A DNA stretch of 64,000 nucleotides from Ensifer sp. WSM1721 (GCF_000513895.2 NZ_CP165782.1:2867501-2931500), one strand, 5' to 3'. Shown: positions 28,016-37,573, counted from the first letter of the stretch. Numbers and translations: made by a program. The notes: generated by a model not told the origin, from the sequence alone.

Positions 28016-29314
28016 ATGGGCGAATTCATTCTCAAGATGCCGGATGTCGGCGAAGGCGTCGCCGAGGCCGAGCTTGTCGAATGGCATGTGAAACCCGGCG
28101 ACCCGGTCCGCGAGGATATGGTGCTCGCCGCCGTCATGACCGACAAGGCGACCGTCGAGATCCCCTCGCCGGTCTCCGGCAAGGTATTGTGGCTCGGAGC
28201 GGAAGTCGGCGATACCGTTGCCGTGAAAGCGCCGCTCGTCAGGATCGAGACAGCCGGCGAGGTAGGCGAACCACCCCCGGACAGCGTTCCGGAAGCGCTT
28301 GCCGAAGCAGTGCTCGAAGAGCCCTTGGCCGCCGCGCCTGCCCCAGCGCCCCAGCCGAAGAGGGAGGAAGTGCTGCGGCCGAAGCCTGAGCAGGCCGCCT
28401 CGAAACCGGCGCCAACGCCACGCGAAGCACAGGACCTCTCGAAGAAACCGCTGGCTTCGCCGGCGGTGCGACTGCGCGCCAAAGAGAGCGGTATCGATCT
28501 CCGCCAAGTGATCGGCACGGGACCCGCCGGCCGCATCACCCATGAGGACCTCGATCTCTTCATCAGCCGCGGAGCCGAGCCGGTGCCGGCGCAAATCGGC
28601 CTCGCCCGCAAGACCGCGGTCGAGGAGATCAAGGTTACAGGTCTCCGCCGGCGGATCGCCGAGAAGATGTCTCTTTCGACCTCGCGGATCCCCCACATCA
28701 CCTATGTGGAGGAGGTGGACATGACGGCGCTCGAGGACCTGCGGGCGACGATGAACCGGGACCGCAAGCCCGAGCAGCCGAAGCTGACGGTCTTACCCTT
28801 CCTGATGCGTGCGCTCATCAAGACGGTCGCGGAACAGCCCGGTGTCAACGCCACCTTCGACGATCATGCTGGCATCATCCACCGACACGCGGCCGTTCAC
28901 ATTGGCATTGCCACCCAGACGCCTGCCGGGCTTACCGTGCCGGTCGTACGTCACGCCGAGGCACGCACGATCTGGGATTGCGCTGCGGAGCTGAACCGCT
29001 TGGCGGAAGCCGCCCGCACCGGCACCGCGACGCGCGACGAGCTGACCGGCTCGACGATCACCATCTCTTCCCTTGGCGCTCTCGGGGGCATCGCCTCGAC
29101 GCCCGTCATCAACCATCCGGAAGTCGCGATCGTCGGCGTCAACAAGATGGCGATCCGTCCGGTCTGGGACGGTACGCAATTCGTGCCACGCAAGATCATG
29201 AATCTCTCGTCGAGCTTCGACCATCGCGTCATCGACGGCTGGGATGCCGCGGTCTTCGTCCAGCGGCTGAAGACGCTGCTCGAAACACCGGCGCTGATTT
29301 TCGTTGAAGGGTGA
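28016..29314 (+). CDS. bkdB: Branched-chain 2-oxoacid dehydrogenase E2 (dihydrolipoyl acyltransferase)
   Basis: A 432-residue core enzyme that passes the acyl group to CoA. One lipoyl domain (residues 1-78) carries the modified lysine at position 44 in VMTDKATVEIPSP. A proline/alanine-rich linker follows. The E1/E3-binding domain (about 148-184) reads ASPAVRLRAKESGIDL and then VIGTGPAGRITHED. The catalytic acyltransferase domain ends with the active-site motif SSFDHRVIDGWDAA. It starts 4 bp after bkdAb. Confidence 0.95.
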   Translation: MGEFILKMPDVGEGVAEAELVEWHVKPGDPVREDMVLAAVMTDKATVEIPSPVSGKVLWLGAEVGDTVAVKAPLVRIETAGEVGEPPPDSVPEALAEAVLEEPLAAAPAPAPQPKREEVLRPKPEQAASKPAPTPREAQDLSKKPLASPAVRLRAKESGIDLRQVIGTGPAGRITHEDLDLFISRGAEPVPAQIGLARKTAVEEIKVTGLRRRIAEKMSLSTSRIPHITYVEEVDMTALEDLRATMNRDRKPEQPKLTVLPFLMRALIKTVAEQPGVNATFDDHAGIIHRHAAVHIGIATQTPAGLTVPVVRHAEARTIWDCAAELNRLAEAARTGTATRDELTGSTITISSLGALGGIASTPVINHPEVAIVGVNKMAIRPVWDGTQFVPRKIMNLSSSFDHRVIDGWDAAVFVQRLKTLLETPALIFVEG

Positions 29315-29320
29315 GAAGCC

Positions 29321-30715
29321 ATGAAGGAAATATCCTGCAAGCTCCTGGTGCTCGGCGCCGGTCCCGGCGGCTATGTCTGCGCGATTCGCGCCGGCCAGCT
29401 CGGCGTCGACACGGTGATCGTCGAAAAGGCGAAGGCCGGCGGCACATGCCTCAACGTCGGCTGCATCCCTTCGAAGGCACTGATCCATGCCGCCGAGGAG
29501 TATTACAAACTTCGTGCGGCCGCCTCCGGCAAGAGCCCGCTCGGCCTGTCCTTGAATGCGCCGGCGATCGATCTCAGGCGGACCGTCGCCTGGAAGGACG
29601 GCATCGTCGGGCGGCTTAACGGCGGCGTCACCGGGCTCCTGAAGAAGGCGGGCGTCAAGGCCGTGGTCGGTCAGGCGCGCTTCGTCGACGGCAAGACGGT
29701 GGATGTGGAAACGGAGACCGGCTTGCAGCGCATTCGCGCCGAGGCAGTGGTGATTGCCACCGGTTCGGCGCCGGTGGAGCTTCCGGACCTGCCGTTCGGC
29801 GGCAATGTCATCTCCTCGACCGAAGCGCTTGCGCTGACAGAGGTGCCCGAGACGCTCGCCGTCATCGGCGGCGGTTATATCGGCCTCGAACTCGGCACCG
29901 CATTCGCCAAGCTCGGCTCGAAGGTGACGGTGCTCGAAGCCATGGACCGCATCCTGCCGCAATATGATGCCGACCTTTCAAGGCCAGTGATGAAACGTCT
30001 CGGCGAACTCGGCATCGACGTCTATACCCGCACTGCGGCCAAGCGGCTTGCGGCCGATCGGCGCGGTTTGCTTGCCGAAGAGAACGGGCGCGCCTTCGAG
30101 GTGCCGGCTGAGAAGGTGCTGGTGACTGTCGGCCGCAGGGCGGTTACCGAGGGATGGGGACTGGAGGAGATCGATCTCGACCGGTCCGGCCGCTTCATAC
30201 GCATCGACGAGCAGTGCCGCACCTCGATGCGCGGCATCTATGCGATCGGCGACGTGACCGGCGAGCCGATGCTCGCCCATCGCGCCATGGCCCAGGGCGA
30301 AATGGTCGCCGAGATCGTCGCCAGGCAGAAGCGAAGCTGGGACAAGCGCTGCATTCCGGCCGTCTGCTTCACCGACCCGGAAATCGTCAGCGCCGGGCTT
30401 TCGCCAGAGGAAGCCCGCGCGACCGGCATCGAGGTCAAGATCGGTCAATTTCCCTTCCAGGCGAACGGCCGTGCGATGACGACACTTGCGGAAGATGGCT
30501 TCGTGCGCATCGTCGCCCGCGCCGACAACCATCTCGTCCTCGGCATCCATGCGGTTGGCCATGGCGTCTCGGAGCTCTCCGCCACCTTCGCGCTAGCGAT
30601 CGAGATGGGTGCGCGTCTTGAGGATATCGCCGGGACGATCCACGCCCATCCGACCCAGTCGGAGGCTTTCCAGGAGGCCGCCTTCAAGGGATTGGGGCAC
30701 GCGCTGCATATTTGA
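29321..30715 (+). CDS. lpdA2: Dihydrolipoyl dehydrogenase (E3)
   Basis: A 464-residue FAD flavoprotein that reoxidises the lipoyl group of BkdB with NAD+. It has the FAD unit VLGAGPGGYVCAIRAGQLG, the redox disulfide GGTCLNVGCIPSKAL, the NAD-binding unit VIGGGYIGLELGTAF, and the C-terminal catalytic histidine in HAHPTQSEAFQEAA. It lies 6 bp after bkdB. Being inside the operon, it is most likely dedicated to this complex, with other lpd copies elsewhere serving pyruvate and 2-oxoglutarate dehydrogenases. Confidence 0.95.
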   Translation: MKEISCKLLVLGAGPGGYVCAIRAGQLGVDTVIVEKAKAGGTCLNVGCIPSKALIHAAEEYYKLRAAASGKSPLGLSLNAPAIDLRRTVAWKDGIVGRLNGGVTGLLKKAGVKAVVGQARFVDGKTVDVETETGLQRIRAEAVVIATGSAPVELPDLPFGGNVISSTEALALTEVPETLAVIGGGYIGLELGTAFAKLGSKVTVLEAMDRILPQYDADLSRPVMKRLGELGIDVYTRTAAKRLAADRRGLLAEENGRAFEVPAEKVLVTVGRRAVTEGWGLEEIDLDRSGRFIRIDEQCRTSMRGIYAIGDVTGEPMLAHRAMAQGEMVAEIVARQKRSWDKRCIPAVCFTDPEIVSAGLSPEEARATGIEVKIGQFPFQANGRAMTTLAEDGFVRIVARADNHLVLGIHAVGHGVSELSATFALAIEMGARLEDIAGTIHAHPTQSEAFQEAAFKGLGHALHI

Positions 30716-30751
30716 GGCTGTTCGCCGCTCACCAACTCCGCCGCCGTGAAC

Positions 30752-30917
30752 ACCCACCCCTCCCCAACCCTCCCCACAAGGGTGAGGGGCTTGGCGGCGA
30801 CACGCTCCTCCTCATCTCGATGCCTTTGAGGCTGTTGTAACGGCGATAAAGAAAGAAGAAGGCGCAGCGGGAGTAAGCCCCTCCCCCCGGTGGGGAGGGT
30901 TTGGGGAGGGTCCTTTG
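30752..30917. repeat. GC-rich inverted intergenic repeat
   Basis: The arm CCCTCCCCAACCCTCCCCAC near 30752 pairs with GTGGGGAGGGTTTGGGGAGG near 30895-30917, with about 120 bp between. This is a dispersed CCCTCCCC-type rhizobial repeat lying between the convergent bkd operon and thiolase gene. It could fold into a long hairpin that blocks read-through from either side. Confidence 0.65.
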
Positions 30918-30935
30918 AGTGACTCCCAAAACGCC

Positions 30936-32117
30936 CTACTGCAACAACTCCAGCCCCACCGCCGTCGCCTCGCCGCCGCCGATGCAGAGGGAAGCGATGC
31001 CGCGCTTGACGCCGTTGGCGCGCATTGCATGGAGCAGGGTCACGACGATACGGGCGCCCGAGGCGCCGATCGGGTGACCGAGCGCGCAGGCGCCGCCATG
31101 GATGTTGACGATGTCGTCGGAAAGCCCGAGATCGCGGATGGCCGCCAGAGCGACGACGGCGAAAGCTTCATTGATTTCGTAGAGGCCGACGCTTCCCTTT
31201 TCCCAGTTAAGCTTGTCAATGAGCTTTTCGATGGCGCCAATCGGCGCGGTGGTGAACCAGGCGGGCTCCTGCGCATGGCCGGCATGGCCGGCGACGATCG
31301 CGAGCGGCGTCAACCCGCGCTTCTCCGCCTCGCTCGCCCGCATCACGATGAGCGCCGCGGCACCGTCGGAAATCGAAGAGGAATTGGCGGCCGTGACGCT
31401 GCCGCCGTCGCGGAAGGCCGGCTTCAGCTTCGGGATCTTCGCCGGATCGGCCTTCATCGGCTGTTCGTCCCGGTCGAGATTGGCGCTCCCTCGCTTGCCG
31501 CCATCGGTGATCGTGACGATCTCCTCGGCAAAGGACGTGTCTTCCGCCGCCTTCAAGGCACGTTCGAGCGAGCGAACGGCGAAGGCATCCTGATCGGCGC
31601 GGGAGAATTGATAATGCTGCGCCGTATCCTCCGCATAGGTCCCCATCAGGCGGCCCGAATAGGCATCCTCAAGTCCGTCGAGGAACATGTGGTCCTTGAC
31701 CTCGCCGTGGCCGAGGCGGAAACCGCCGCGGGCCTTGGGCAGGAGGTAAGGGGCATTCGTCATCGACTCCATGCCGCCGACGGCAACGACGGATGCGCTG
31801 CCGGAGAGGAGCCCGTCATGGCCGAGCATCAGCGCCTTCATGCCCGAGCCGCAGACCTTGGAGACGGTGGTCGAGGGCGTCTCCTCGCCGAGGCCGGCGC
31901 CGAGCGCCGCCTGCCGGGCCGGGTTCTGTCCGAGCCCCGCCGGCAGAACATTGCCCATCAGCACCTCGTCGACCGCACCAAGACCGGCGCGATCGAGCGC
32001 CGCCTTCAGCGCGACGGCACCGAGCTCCGGCGCCGTCAAATCCTTGAGGCCGCCCTGAAAGGCGCCCATCGGCGTACGCGCCGCCGAAACGATGACCACC
32101 GGATCGCGATTGCTCAT
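30936..32117 (-). CDS. Acetyl-CoA C-acyltransferase (thiolase)
   Basis: A 393-residue thiolase. The nucleophile cysteine is in VSKVCGSGMKALMLG. The His and Cys of the C-terminal active site are in GGACALGHPIGASGAR and SLCIGGGEATAV. The ATG at 32117 has GGAGGA about 7 bases upstream; the longer frame runs into the upstream repeat and is rejected. Thiolases of this form cleave or condense acetoacetyl-CoA or longer ketoacyl-CoA. Next to bkd, a role in branched-chain or fatty-acid breakdown is plausible, but specificity is not visible. Confidence 0.9.
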   Translation of the reverse strand: MSNRDPVVIVSAARTPMGAFQGGLKDLTAPELGAVALKAALDRAGLGAVDEVLMGNVLPAGLGQNPARQAALGAGLGEETPSTTVSKVCGSGMKALMLGHDGLLSGSASVVAVGGMESMTNAPYLLPKARGGFRLGHGEVKDHMFLDGLEDAYSGRLMGTYAEDTAQHYQFSRADQDAFAVRSLERALKAAEDTSFAEEIVTITDGGKRGSANLDRDEQPMKADPAKIPKLKPAFRDGGSVTAANSSSISDGAAALIVMRASEAEKRGLTPLAIVAGHAGHAQEPAWFTTAPIGAIEKLIDKLNWEKGSVGLYEINEAFAVVALAAIRDLGLSDDIVNIHGGACALGHPIGASGARIVVTLLHAMRANGVKRGIASLCIGGGEATAVGLELLQ

Positions 32118-32171
32118 CTCAAGTCCTCCCGCAAGGAACGCGCGGGCTTTCCGCCCCTCATCCCGCTGCCG

Positions 32172-32268
32172 CCCTTCTCCCCGCAGGCGGGAAGAAGGAG
32201 CCGCGTCGCCCAAGTCCCCTCTCCCCATCCTTACGGGGAGAGGGTTAGTCCTCGGGTTAAACCCGAGG
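32172..32268. repeat. GC-rich intergenic palindrome cluster
   Basis: Three hairpins in a row between thiolase and purU: an imperfect CCCTTCTCCCCGC/GCGGGAAGAAGG stem, a perfect 10-bp CCCTCTCCCC/GGGGAGAGGG stem (32217-32244), and a perfect CCTCGGGTT/AACCCGAGG stem (32250-32268). All are typical of dispersed rhizobial intergenic elements. Confidence 0.65.
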
Positions 32269-32352
32269 AGAGGGGCAATCGCCCGCTTCGTCATAATTCA
32301 GGAGTGACTATAAGCCGCGACGACGGCGAAGCAACAGCGGGTAGTCCCGGCG

Positions 32353-33237
32353 TCAGCCCATCCGCTCGGACGCATAGCTCCCCGGGCTCGGCGGGAAGAC
32401 TACGACGCGGTTGCCGTTGATGAAGCAGCGGTGGTGGATGTGCGCGTGCACGGCCCGCGCCAGCACCTGGCTCTCTACGTCGCGGCCGATCGAGACGTAG
32501 TCCTCGGCGCTCTGGGCATGGGTGATGCGGGCGATGTCCTGCTCGATGATCGGACCTTCGTCGAGATCGGCGGTGACGTAATGGGCCGTCGCGCCGATCA
32601 GCTTGACGCCGCGCTCATAGGCCTGCTTGTAGGGGTTGGCGCCCTTGAACGACGGCAGGAAGGAGTGGTGGATGTTGATGATCTTCCCCGACATCTTCTT
32701 GCAGAGCGCATCCGAAAGCACCTGCATGTAGCGGGCAAGCACGATCAGCTCGGCGCCGGTCTGCTCGACGATCTCCATGAGCTGGGCTTCCGCCTTCGGC
32801 TTGTTCTCCTTCGTCACCTTGATGTAGTGGAAGGGGATGTCGTGGTTGACGACGACCTTCTGGTAGTCGAAGTGGTTGGAGACGACGCCGACGATGTCGA
32901 TCGGCAGCGCGCCGATCTTCCAGCGGTAGAGCAGGTCGTTGAGGCAATGGCCGAAACGCGACACCATCAGGAGCACCTTCATGCGTTCCTCGGAATCGCG
33001 GATCTCCATCGTCATGTCGAAACGCTTGACGACCGGGCTGAAGCCCTCGCGCAATTCTTCGAGCTTCGCGCCTTCCTGGCTGATGAAGGTGAGGCGCATG
33101 AAGAAGAGACCGGTTTCGAGATCGTCGAATTGCGAACTGTCGGTGATGTAACAGCCCTTTTCCGCCAGATAGCCTGTTATGGCGGCGACGATGCCGCGGG
33201 TGGATTTGCAGGTGACGGTCAGCACATAGCTTTTCAT
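32353..33237 (-). CDS. purU: Formyltetrahydrofolate deformylase
   Basis: A 294-residue enzyme that hydrolyses 10-formyl-THF to formate and THF. The N-terminal ACT domain (about 1-80) has SYVLTVTCKSTRGIVAAI. The C-terminal formyltransferase fold has HHSFLPSFKGANPYKQAY, and TAHYVTADLDEGPIIEQD holds the catalytic aspartate. The start MKSYVL is preferred to a longer frame without a ribosome site. It is not part of the homogentisate cluster upstream, although it lies on the same strand. Confidence 0.93.
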   Translation of the reverse strand: MKSYVLTVTCKSTRGIVAAITGYLAEKGCYITDSSQFDDLETGLFFMRLTFISQEGAKLEELREGFSPVVKRFDMTMEIRDSEERMKVLLMVSRFGHCLNDLLYRWKIGALPIDIVGVVSNHFDYQKVVVNHDIPFHYIKVTKENKPKAEAQLMEIVEQTGAELIVLARYMQVLSDALCKKMSGKIINIHHSFLPSFKGANPYKQAYERGVKLIGATAHYVTADLDEGPIIEQDIARITHAQSAEDYVSIGRDVESQVLARAVHAHIHHRCFINGNRVVVFPPSPGSYASERMG

Positions 33238-33397
33238 CGATGGGTCTCTCGTTCTTGAGGTGTTTCCGCGCCCCCTTACACGGGCAGTCACGCGAAAACT
33301 AGCGTGACGATCCATGCCCCGCCGATCCATTCGCGACATCGGCTGGACGGAACGGGTCACGGCTGCGCCAGCCGCAACGGCAATCGGAATGGGCTCG

Positions 33398-34039
33398 CTA
33401 ATGCTTTGCCTGATCGGGATGCGCCCTTGCGAAGGCGTCGATCTCGGCGCAGCGTTGATCTATGGCGACGATCCGCGGGCAAGGAGAGAGATCGAGCTCC
33501 CAGCGCCGGGCATTGTAGACCTGCGGCACGAGGCAGATGTCCGCCATGGTCGGACTATCGCCGTGGCAGAACGCGCCGGTCGAGGGGTGATCGAGCATCC
33601 GCTCGAGAGCGGCGAGGCCCTCGCCGATGAACTTCTGCATCCATGCCCGCCGCGCGGCCTCGCCGTCCTCAGCCGCTGCCATGACATGCGCAACGACGCC
33701 GAGATTGCAGACGGGATGGATCTCCATCGCGACGGCATAGGAAAGCGCCCGAACGCGTTGCCGGCCGAGCGCATCGGCGGGAAGAAAGCTGCTGCCGGCC
33801 CGCGTCTCCGCAAGATATTCGATGATAGCGAGCGATTGCGTCAGGCGCTCGCCATCGATATCGAGCACCGGGACCAGACCCTGCGGATTGCGCTCAAGAT
33901 GCTCGGGCGTGCGATGCGCCTTTGCAAGCAGATCGACCGGAACGGAGCGGTAGTCTTCGCCGATGAGGTTGAGGGCGACCCGCACGCGGTAGCTCGCCGA
34001 GGAGCGCCAGTAGTCGTAAAGAACGGTTTCGTTCGACAC
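33398..34039 (-). CDS. maiA: Maleylacetoacetate isomerase (zeta-class GST fold)
   Basis: A 213-residue glutathione-dependent isomerase converting maleylacetoacetate to fumarylacetoacetate. The zeta-class signature is YDYWRSSASYRVRVALNL near the N-terminus, with NPQGLVPVLDIDG after it. The GTG at 34039 has GGAGG 5 bases upstream; a GTG four codons earlier is the alternative. It lies about 20 bp after fahA on the same strand, so fahA and maiA are probably one transcript. Confidence 0.9.
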   Translation of the reverse strand: MSNETVLYDYWRSSASYRVRVALNLIGEDYRSVPVDLLAKAHRTPEHLERNPQGLVPVLDIDGERLTQSLAIIEYLAETRAGSSFLPADALGRQRVRALSYAVAMEIHPVCNLGVVAHVMAAAEDGEAARRAWMQKFIGEGLAALERMLDHPSTGAFCHGDSPTMADICLVPQVYNARRWELDLSPCPRIVAIDQRCAEIDAFARAHPDQAKH

Positions 34040-34060
34040 CTTCGCCTCCACGGCACCGCT

Positions 34061-35077
34061 TCAGGCGCGCTCGTATCTCTCGATCTTCTGCTCGATCGCG
34101 CCGAAGATGGAGTGGCCGCTTTCGTCCTTCATCTCGATCCGAACGACATCGCCGAACTTCAGGAACGGTGTTTTCGGCGCGCCGCTCTCGATCGTCTCGA
34201 TCATGCGCAGTTCGGCAATGCAGGAATAGCCGACGCCGCCCTCAGAAACCGGTTTTCCCGGCCCGCCGTCGAGCTTGTTGGAAACGGTCCCCGAACCAAT
34301 GATTGTGCCGGCGGAAAGCGGCCGGGTCCTGGCGGCATGCGCGATCAATTGCGGAAAAGCGAAGGTCATGTCGATCCCGGCATTGGCGCGGCCGAAGGGC
34401 CTGCTGTTCAGATCGACCTTGAGCGGCAGATGCAGCCTGCCACCTTTCCAGGCCTCGCCCAATTCGTCCGGCGTCACCGCCACCGGAGAGAAGGCTGAGG
34501 AGGGTTTCGACTGATAGAATCCGAATCCCTTGGCGAGCTCCTCGGGGATGAGCCCACGCAGCGAAACATCGTTGACGAGCATGATGAGGCGGATCGCATC
34601 CCTCGCCTCCTCGGGCGTCGCGCCCATCGGCACGTCGTCGACGATCGCCGCGACCTCCCCCTCCATGTCGATGCCCCAGGCCTCGTCGGCCATCAGGATC
34701 GGATCGCGCGGGCCCAGGAAATTGTCGGAGCCGCCCTGGTAGATCAGCGGATCGGTCCAGAAACTCGCCGGCATCTCGGCATTGCGCGCCTTTCGGACGA
34801 GCTCGACGTGGTTGACGTAGGCCGAACCGTCCGCCCAGTGAAAGGCCCGCGGCAGCGGCGATGCGGCGTCGTGCTCGTGAAAGCGCATGGTCGGCTGCGA
34901 CCCGGTCTCGATCCCCTCGGCGACGCGCGCAAGCCGCGGCCCCGCATGCGCCCAGTCATCGAGCGCTGCCTGGAGCGTGCGGGCGATATGGCCCACCTCG
35001 GAACAACGGGTCAGGTCTTTCGAGACCACGATGAGCTTTCCGTCGCGGGTGGAGTCTTTCAGCGTCGCGAGTTTCAT
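34061..35077 (-). CDS. fahA: Fumarylacetoacetase
   Basis: A 338-residue hydrolase that splits fumarylacetoacetate to fumarate and acetoacetate, the last step of tyrosine breakdown. The metal-binding core includes FWTDPLIYQGGSDNF, GIDMEGEVAAIVDDVP and IIGSGTVSNK. The N-terminus MKLATLKDSTRDGKLIVV is typical of the short bacterial form. It follows hmgA, with a perfect hairpin in the gap. Confidence 0.92.
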   Translation of the reverse strand: MKLATLKDSTRDGKLIVVSKDLTRCSEVGHIARTLQAALDDWAHAGPRLARVAEGIETGSQPTMRFHEHDAASPLPRAFHWADGSAYVNHVELVRKARNAEMPASFWTDPLIYQGGSDNFLGPRDPILMADEAWGIDMEGEVAAIVDDVPMGATPEEARDAIRLIMLVNDVSLRGLIPEELAKGFGFYQSKPSSAFSPVAVTPDELGEAWKGGRLHLPLKVDLNSRPFGRANAGIDMTFAFPQLIAHAARTRPLSAGTIIGSGTVSNKLDGGPGKPVSEGGVGYSCIAELRMIETIESGAPKTPFLKFGDVVRIEMKDESGHSIFGAIEQKIERYERA

Positions 35078-35096
35078 GGTGTTTCCCGATGTGTGT

Positions 35097-35128
35097 CGTT
35101 GATCCGCGCCGGACGGCGCGGATCAACG
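35097..35128 (-). promoter_or_regulatory. Perfect 14-bp hairpin in the hmgA-fahA gap
   Basis: Arms CGTTGATCCGCGCC and GGCGCGGATCAACG around the loop GGAC. There is no T-run on the transcribed side. It lies after the hmgA stop and 20 bp before the fahA start, so it could cause partial termination or protect the hmgA transcript 3' end. Confidence 0.7.
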
Positions 35129-35155
35129 AAGAATGTCACGGATTGCCGGCGGAAG

Positions 35156-36517
35156 TCACTTGATTCCGGGCGTGCCGTCGAATTTCCGCTCGAGCCCGGA
35201 CCAGCAGTCGATGTAATCGTCCTGCAGCGTCTCCAGTTCGCCCGCAAACTTGGTCAGTTGCTGCGGGAAGCGGGTCTCGAACATGAAAGCCATGGTGTTG
35301 TCGAGCTTGACCGGCTTCAGCTCGCCGTTCGAGGCCTTCTCGAAGCCGGAGAAATCCGGTCCGTGCGCCAGCATCATGTTGTGCAGGCTCATGCCGCCCG
35401 GCACGAAGCCCTCCTCCTTCGCATCGTAGCGCCCGTAGATCAGGCCCATGAACTCGCTCATGATGTTGCGATGATACCAGGGCGGGCGGAACGTATGTTC
35501 GGCGACCAGCCAGCGCGGCGGGAAGATGACGAAGTCGACATTGGCCGTGCCCTCCTCTCCCGAGGGTGCGGTGAGCACCGTGAAGATCGACGGATCGGGA
35601 TGGTCGAACAGGATCGCGCCGACCGGCGAGAAGGTCTTGAGGTCGTATTTGTAGGGCGCGTAATTGCCGTGCCAGGCGACGACGTCGAGCGGCGAATGGC
35701 CGATCTCGACCATGTGGAAGGAGCCGCACCATTTCACCTGCACCCGGCAAGGCGTTTCCTTGTCCTCGTAAGCGGCAACAGGCGTCTTGAAGTCGCGCGG
35801 ATTGGCGAGGCAATTGGCGCCGATCGGGCCGCGATCCGGCAGCGTGAATTTCGCTCCGTAATTCTCACAGATATAACCGCGCCAGACCTGCTCCTCGCCG
35901 ACGCGCGTGACCTTGAACATTGTACCGCGCGGCACGAGGCAGATTTCCGACGGCTCCACATCCATCTTGCCGAGTTCGGTGAAGACCTGGATGGCGCCGG
36001 CTTCTGGCACGATCAAAAGCTCTCCATCGGCGTTGAAGAAATAGTCGTCCATCATGTCGGCATTGAAGGCATAGACATGCGCGGCCATTCCGGCTTGCGT
36101 AAGCGCATCGCCCGCCGTCGTCATGGTGCGGATGCCTTCAAGGAAGTTGAGGGTGCCCGTTGGAACGGGAAGAGGGCTCCATCGCAACTGCCCGAGCGCG
36201 AGTGAATGCTCGACGATGTGCGGCGCCGTCTTCCAGAGAGGATAATCGATCCTGCGGAAACGACCCGTATGGCGCACGCTCGGCCGAATGCGATAGAGCC
36301 AAGATCGTTCGTTGGTGCCGCGCGGCGCCGTGAATGGCGAGCCGGAGAGCTGCTCGGCGTAAAGGCCATAGTTGCATTTCTGCGGACTGTTCTGCCCCTG
36401 CGGCAGGGCGCCGGGCAGACTTTCAGTTTCGAAGTCGTTGCCGAAACCGGGCATGTAATTGAGCGTCTGTTCCTGGCCCGCTGCGGTCCCGCGCCGCTTT
36501 TCCGCCTTCTCCAACAT
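35156..36517 (-). CDS. hmgA: Homogentisate 1,2-dioxygenase
   Basis: A 453-residue iron(II) ring-cleaving dioxygenase that opens homogentisate to maleylacetoacetate. The N-terminus has [19 protein letters not shown] and then [18 protein letters not shown]. The metal-binding C-terminal part has [20 protein letters not shown] and the segment [20 protein letters not shown]. The ATG at 36517 has GGAGG 8 bases upstream; a GTG three codons earlier is possible. It is divergent from a marR gene across 79 bp containing an inverted-repeat operator. Confidence 0.95.
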   Translation of the reverse strand: MLEKAEKRRGTAAGQEQTLNYMPGFGNDFETESLPGALPQGQNSPQKCNYGLYAEQLSGSPFTAPRGTNERSWLYRIRPSVRHTGRFRRIDYPLWKTAPHIVEHSLALGQLRWSPLPVPTGTLNFLEGIRTMTTAGDALTQAGMAAHVYAFNADMMDDYFFNADGELLIVPEAGAIQVFTELGKMDVEPSEICLVPRGTMFKVTRVGEEQVWRGYICENYGAKFTLPDRGPIGANCLANPRDFKTPVAAYEDKETPCRVQVKWCGSFHMVEIGHSPLDVVAWHGNYAPYKYDLKTFSPVGAILFDHPDPSIFTVLTAPSGEEGTANVDFVIFPPRWLVAEHTFRPPWYHRNIMSEFMGLIYGRYDAKEEGFVPGGMSLHNMMLAHGPDFSGFEKASNGELKPVKLDNTMAFMFETRFPQQLTKFAGELETLQDDYIDCWSGLERKFDGTPGIK

Positions 36518-36548
36518 GGCTTGCACCTCCTCGTCTCCTCGTCATATT

Positions 36549-36582
36549 AGTTACAATCGTAACTATTGATTTTGTAACTATC
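36549..36582. promoter_or_regulatory. MarR-type operator between hmgA and marR
   Basis: A perfect inverted repeat TAGTTAC-AATC-GTAACTA, followed by a further half-site GTAACTAT at 36575-36582. It sits in the short divergent gap of an otherwise GC-rich region. The adjacent MarR protein is the obvious candidate ligand. Confidence 0.65.
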
Positions 36583-36596
36583 AAGGACAGGAGCGA

Positions 36597-37055
36597 ATGG
36601 CGGGGAACGGGTTCGAATTGGAGACATTCCTGCCCTATCGGCTGAACCGCGCGGCGGAATTCGTGGCGCTGCGCTTCGCCGCGCAATACAAGGCGCGCTT
36701 TCAGCTCACCCGTCCCGAATGGCGAACGCTCGCCGCGCTCGGCAGTTCGGGCCGTAGCATGACGGCAACCGAGATCGGCGCACATTCCTCCATGCACAAG
36801 ACGAAGGTGAGCCGCGCCGTCTTCAGCCTCGAGCAGCGCCGATGGCTCAAGCGCGAGGAGGATGGCCGCGATCGCCGCTTCGAGCACTTGGCGCTGATGC
36901 CGGCAGGTGAGCAGGCCTATAAGGAATTGACGAAACTCGCGAGTCGTTATCAGGCGGAACTGCTTTCCACCCTCGGCGCGGACGATATGGAAGCGCTCGC
37001 CACAGGCCTGCGCGCTGTGGAACGGGCGATGAAGAAATCGGTCGCACGTCAGTAA
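36597..37055 (+). CDS. MarR family regulator, probable controller of homogentisate genes
   Basis: A 152-residue winged-helix repressor. The DNA-binding core contains RPEWRTLAALGSSGRSMTA, then EIGAHSSMHKTKVSRAVFSL and the wing KREEDGRDRRFEHLALMPAG. It is transcribed away from hmgA, with a perfect 7-bp inverted repeat in the gap. It resembles in layout the regulators of hmg/fah/mai operons known in Pseudomonas (there of IclR or MarR type), but the ligand is not shown. Confidence 0.85.
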   Translation: MAGNGFELETFLPYRLNRAAEFVALRFAAQYKARFQLTRPEWRTLAALGSSGRSMTATEIGAHSSMHKTKVSRAVFSLEQRRWLKREEDGRDRRFEHLALMPAGEQAYKELTKLASRYQAELLSTLGADDMEALATGLRAVERAMKKSVARQ

Positions 37056-37058
37056 TCG

Positions 37059-37538
37059 CTAACCCTTCATTCGCTCCGGTATCGGTAGCCCTTCGAAACT
37101 CTTGAGCGTTTCGAGCACGATCGAAGTCTTCACGTGCTGGACGCTGTCGTGCGGCAAGAGCACGTCGTTCACGAAATGCGACAGCCCGGCAAGGTCGGGA
37201 GTCACCACGCGCAGGTGATAGTCCATCTCGCCGGTCAGCGCATAGGCTTCCAGCACCTCCGGCAGGCTGGAGACGAGCTTCGCGAAACGCTTGGCATTGT
37301 CGCGGTTGTGCGTGGCGAGCGTCACTGAAATCACCACCATAAGATCGAGCCCCAGCTTCTGGCGGTCGATCTGCGCCTGATAGCCGGTGATATAGCCTTC
37401 CGCCTCCAGCCGGGTGCGCCGCCGCGAGCATTGGGAGGGTGAGAGCGCGATCCGCTCGGACAATTCGTTGTTGGTCAGGTGTCCATCACGCTGCAATTCG
37501 CTGAGGATCTTGAGGTCGAATCCGTCAAGCTGCTCCAT
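37059..37538 (-). CDS. Lrp/AsnC family transcriptional regulator
   Basis: A 159-residue feast/famine regulator. The N-terminal helix-turn-helix reads DLKILSELQRDGHLTNNEL and then IALSPSQCSRRRTRLEAEGYI. The C-terminal RAM ligand-binding domain includes YALTGEMDYHLRVVTPD. It is divergent from hppD with 130 bp between and probably regulates it in response to an aromatic amino acid or its oxoacid; that is inference from position. It ends 3 bp from the convergent marR. Confidence 0.88.
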   Translation of the reverse strand: MEQLDGFDLKILSELQRDGHLTNNELSERIALSPSQCSRRRTRLEAEGYITGYQAQIDRQKLGLDLMVVISVTLATHNRDNAKRFAKLVSSLPEVLEAYALTGEMDYHLRVVTPDLAGLSHFVNDVLLPHDSVQHVKTSIVLETLKSFEGLPIPERMKG

Positions 37539-37573
37539 TCATGCGTCCCCGTGTCATCTTCCGCATATTTCAT

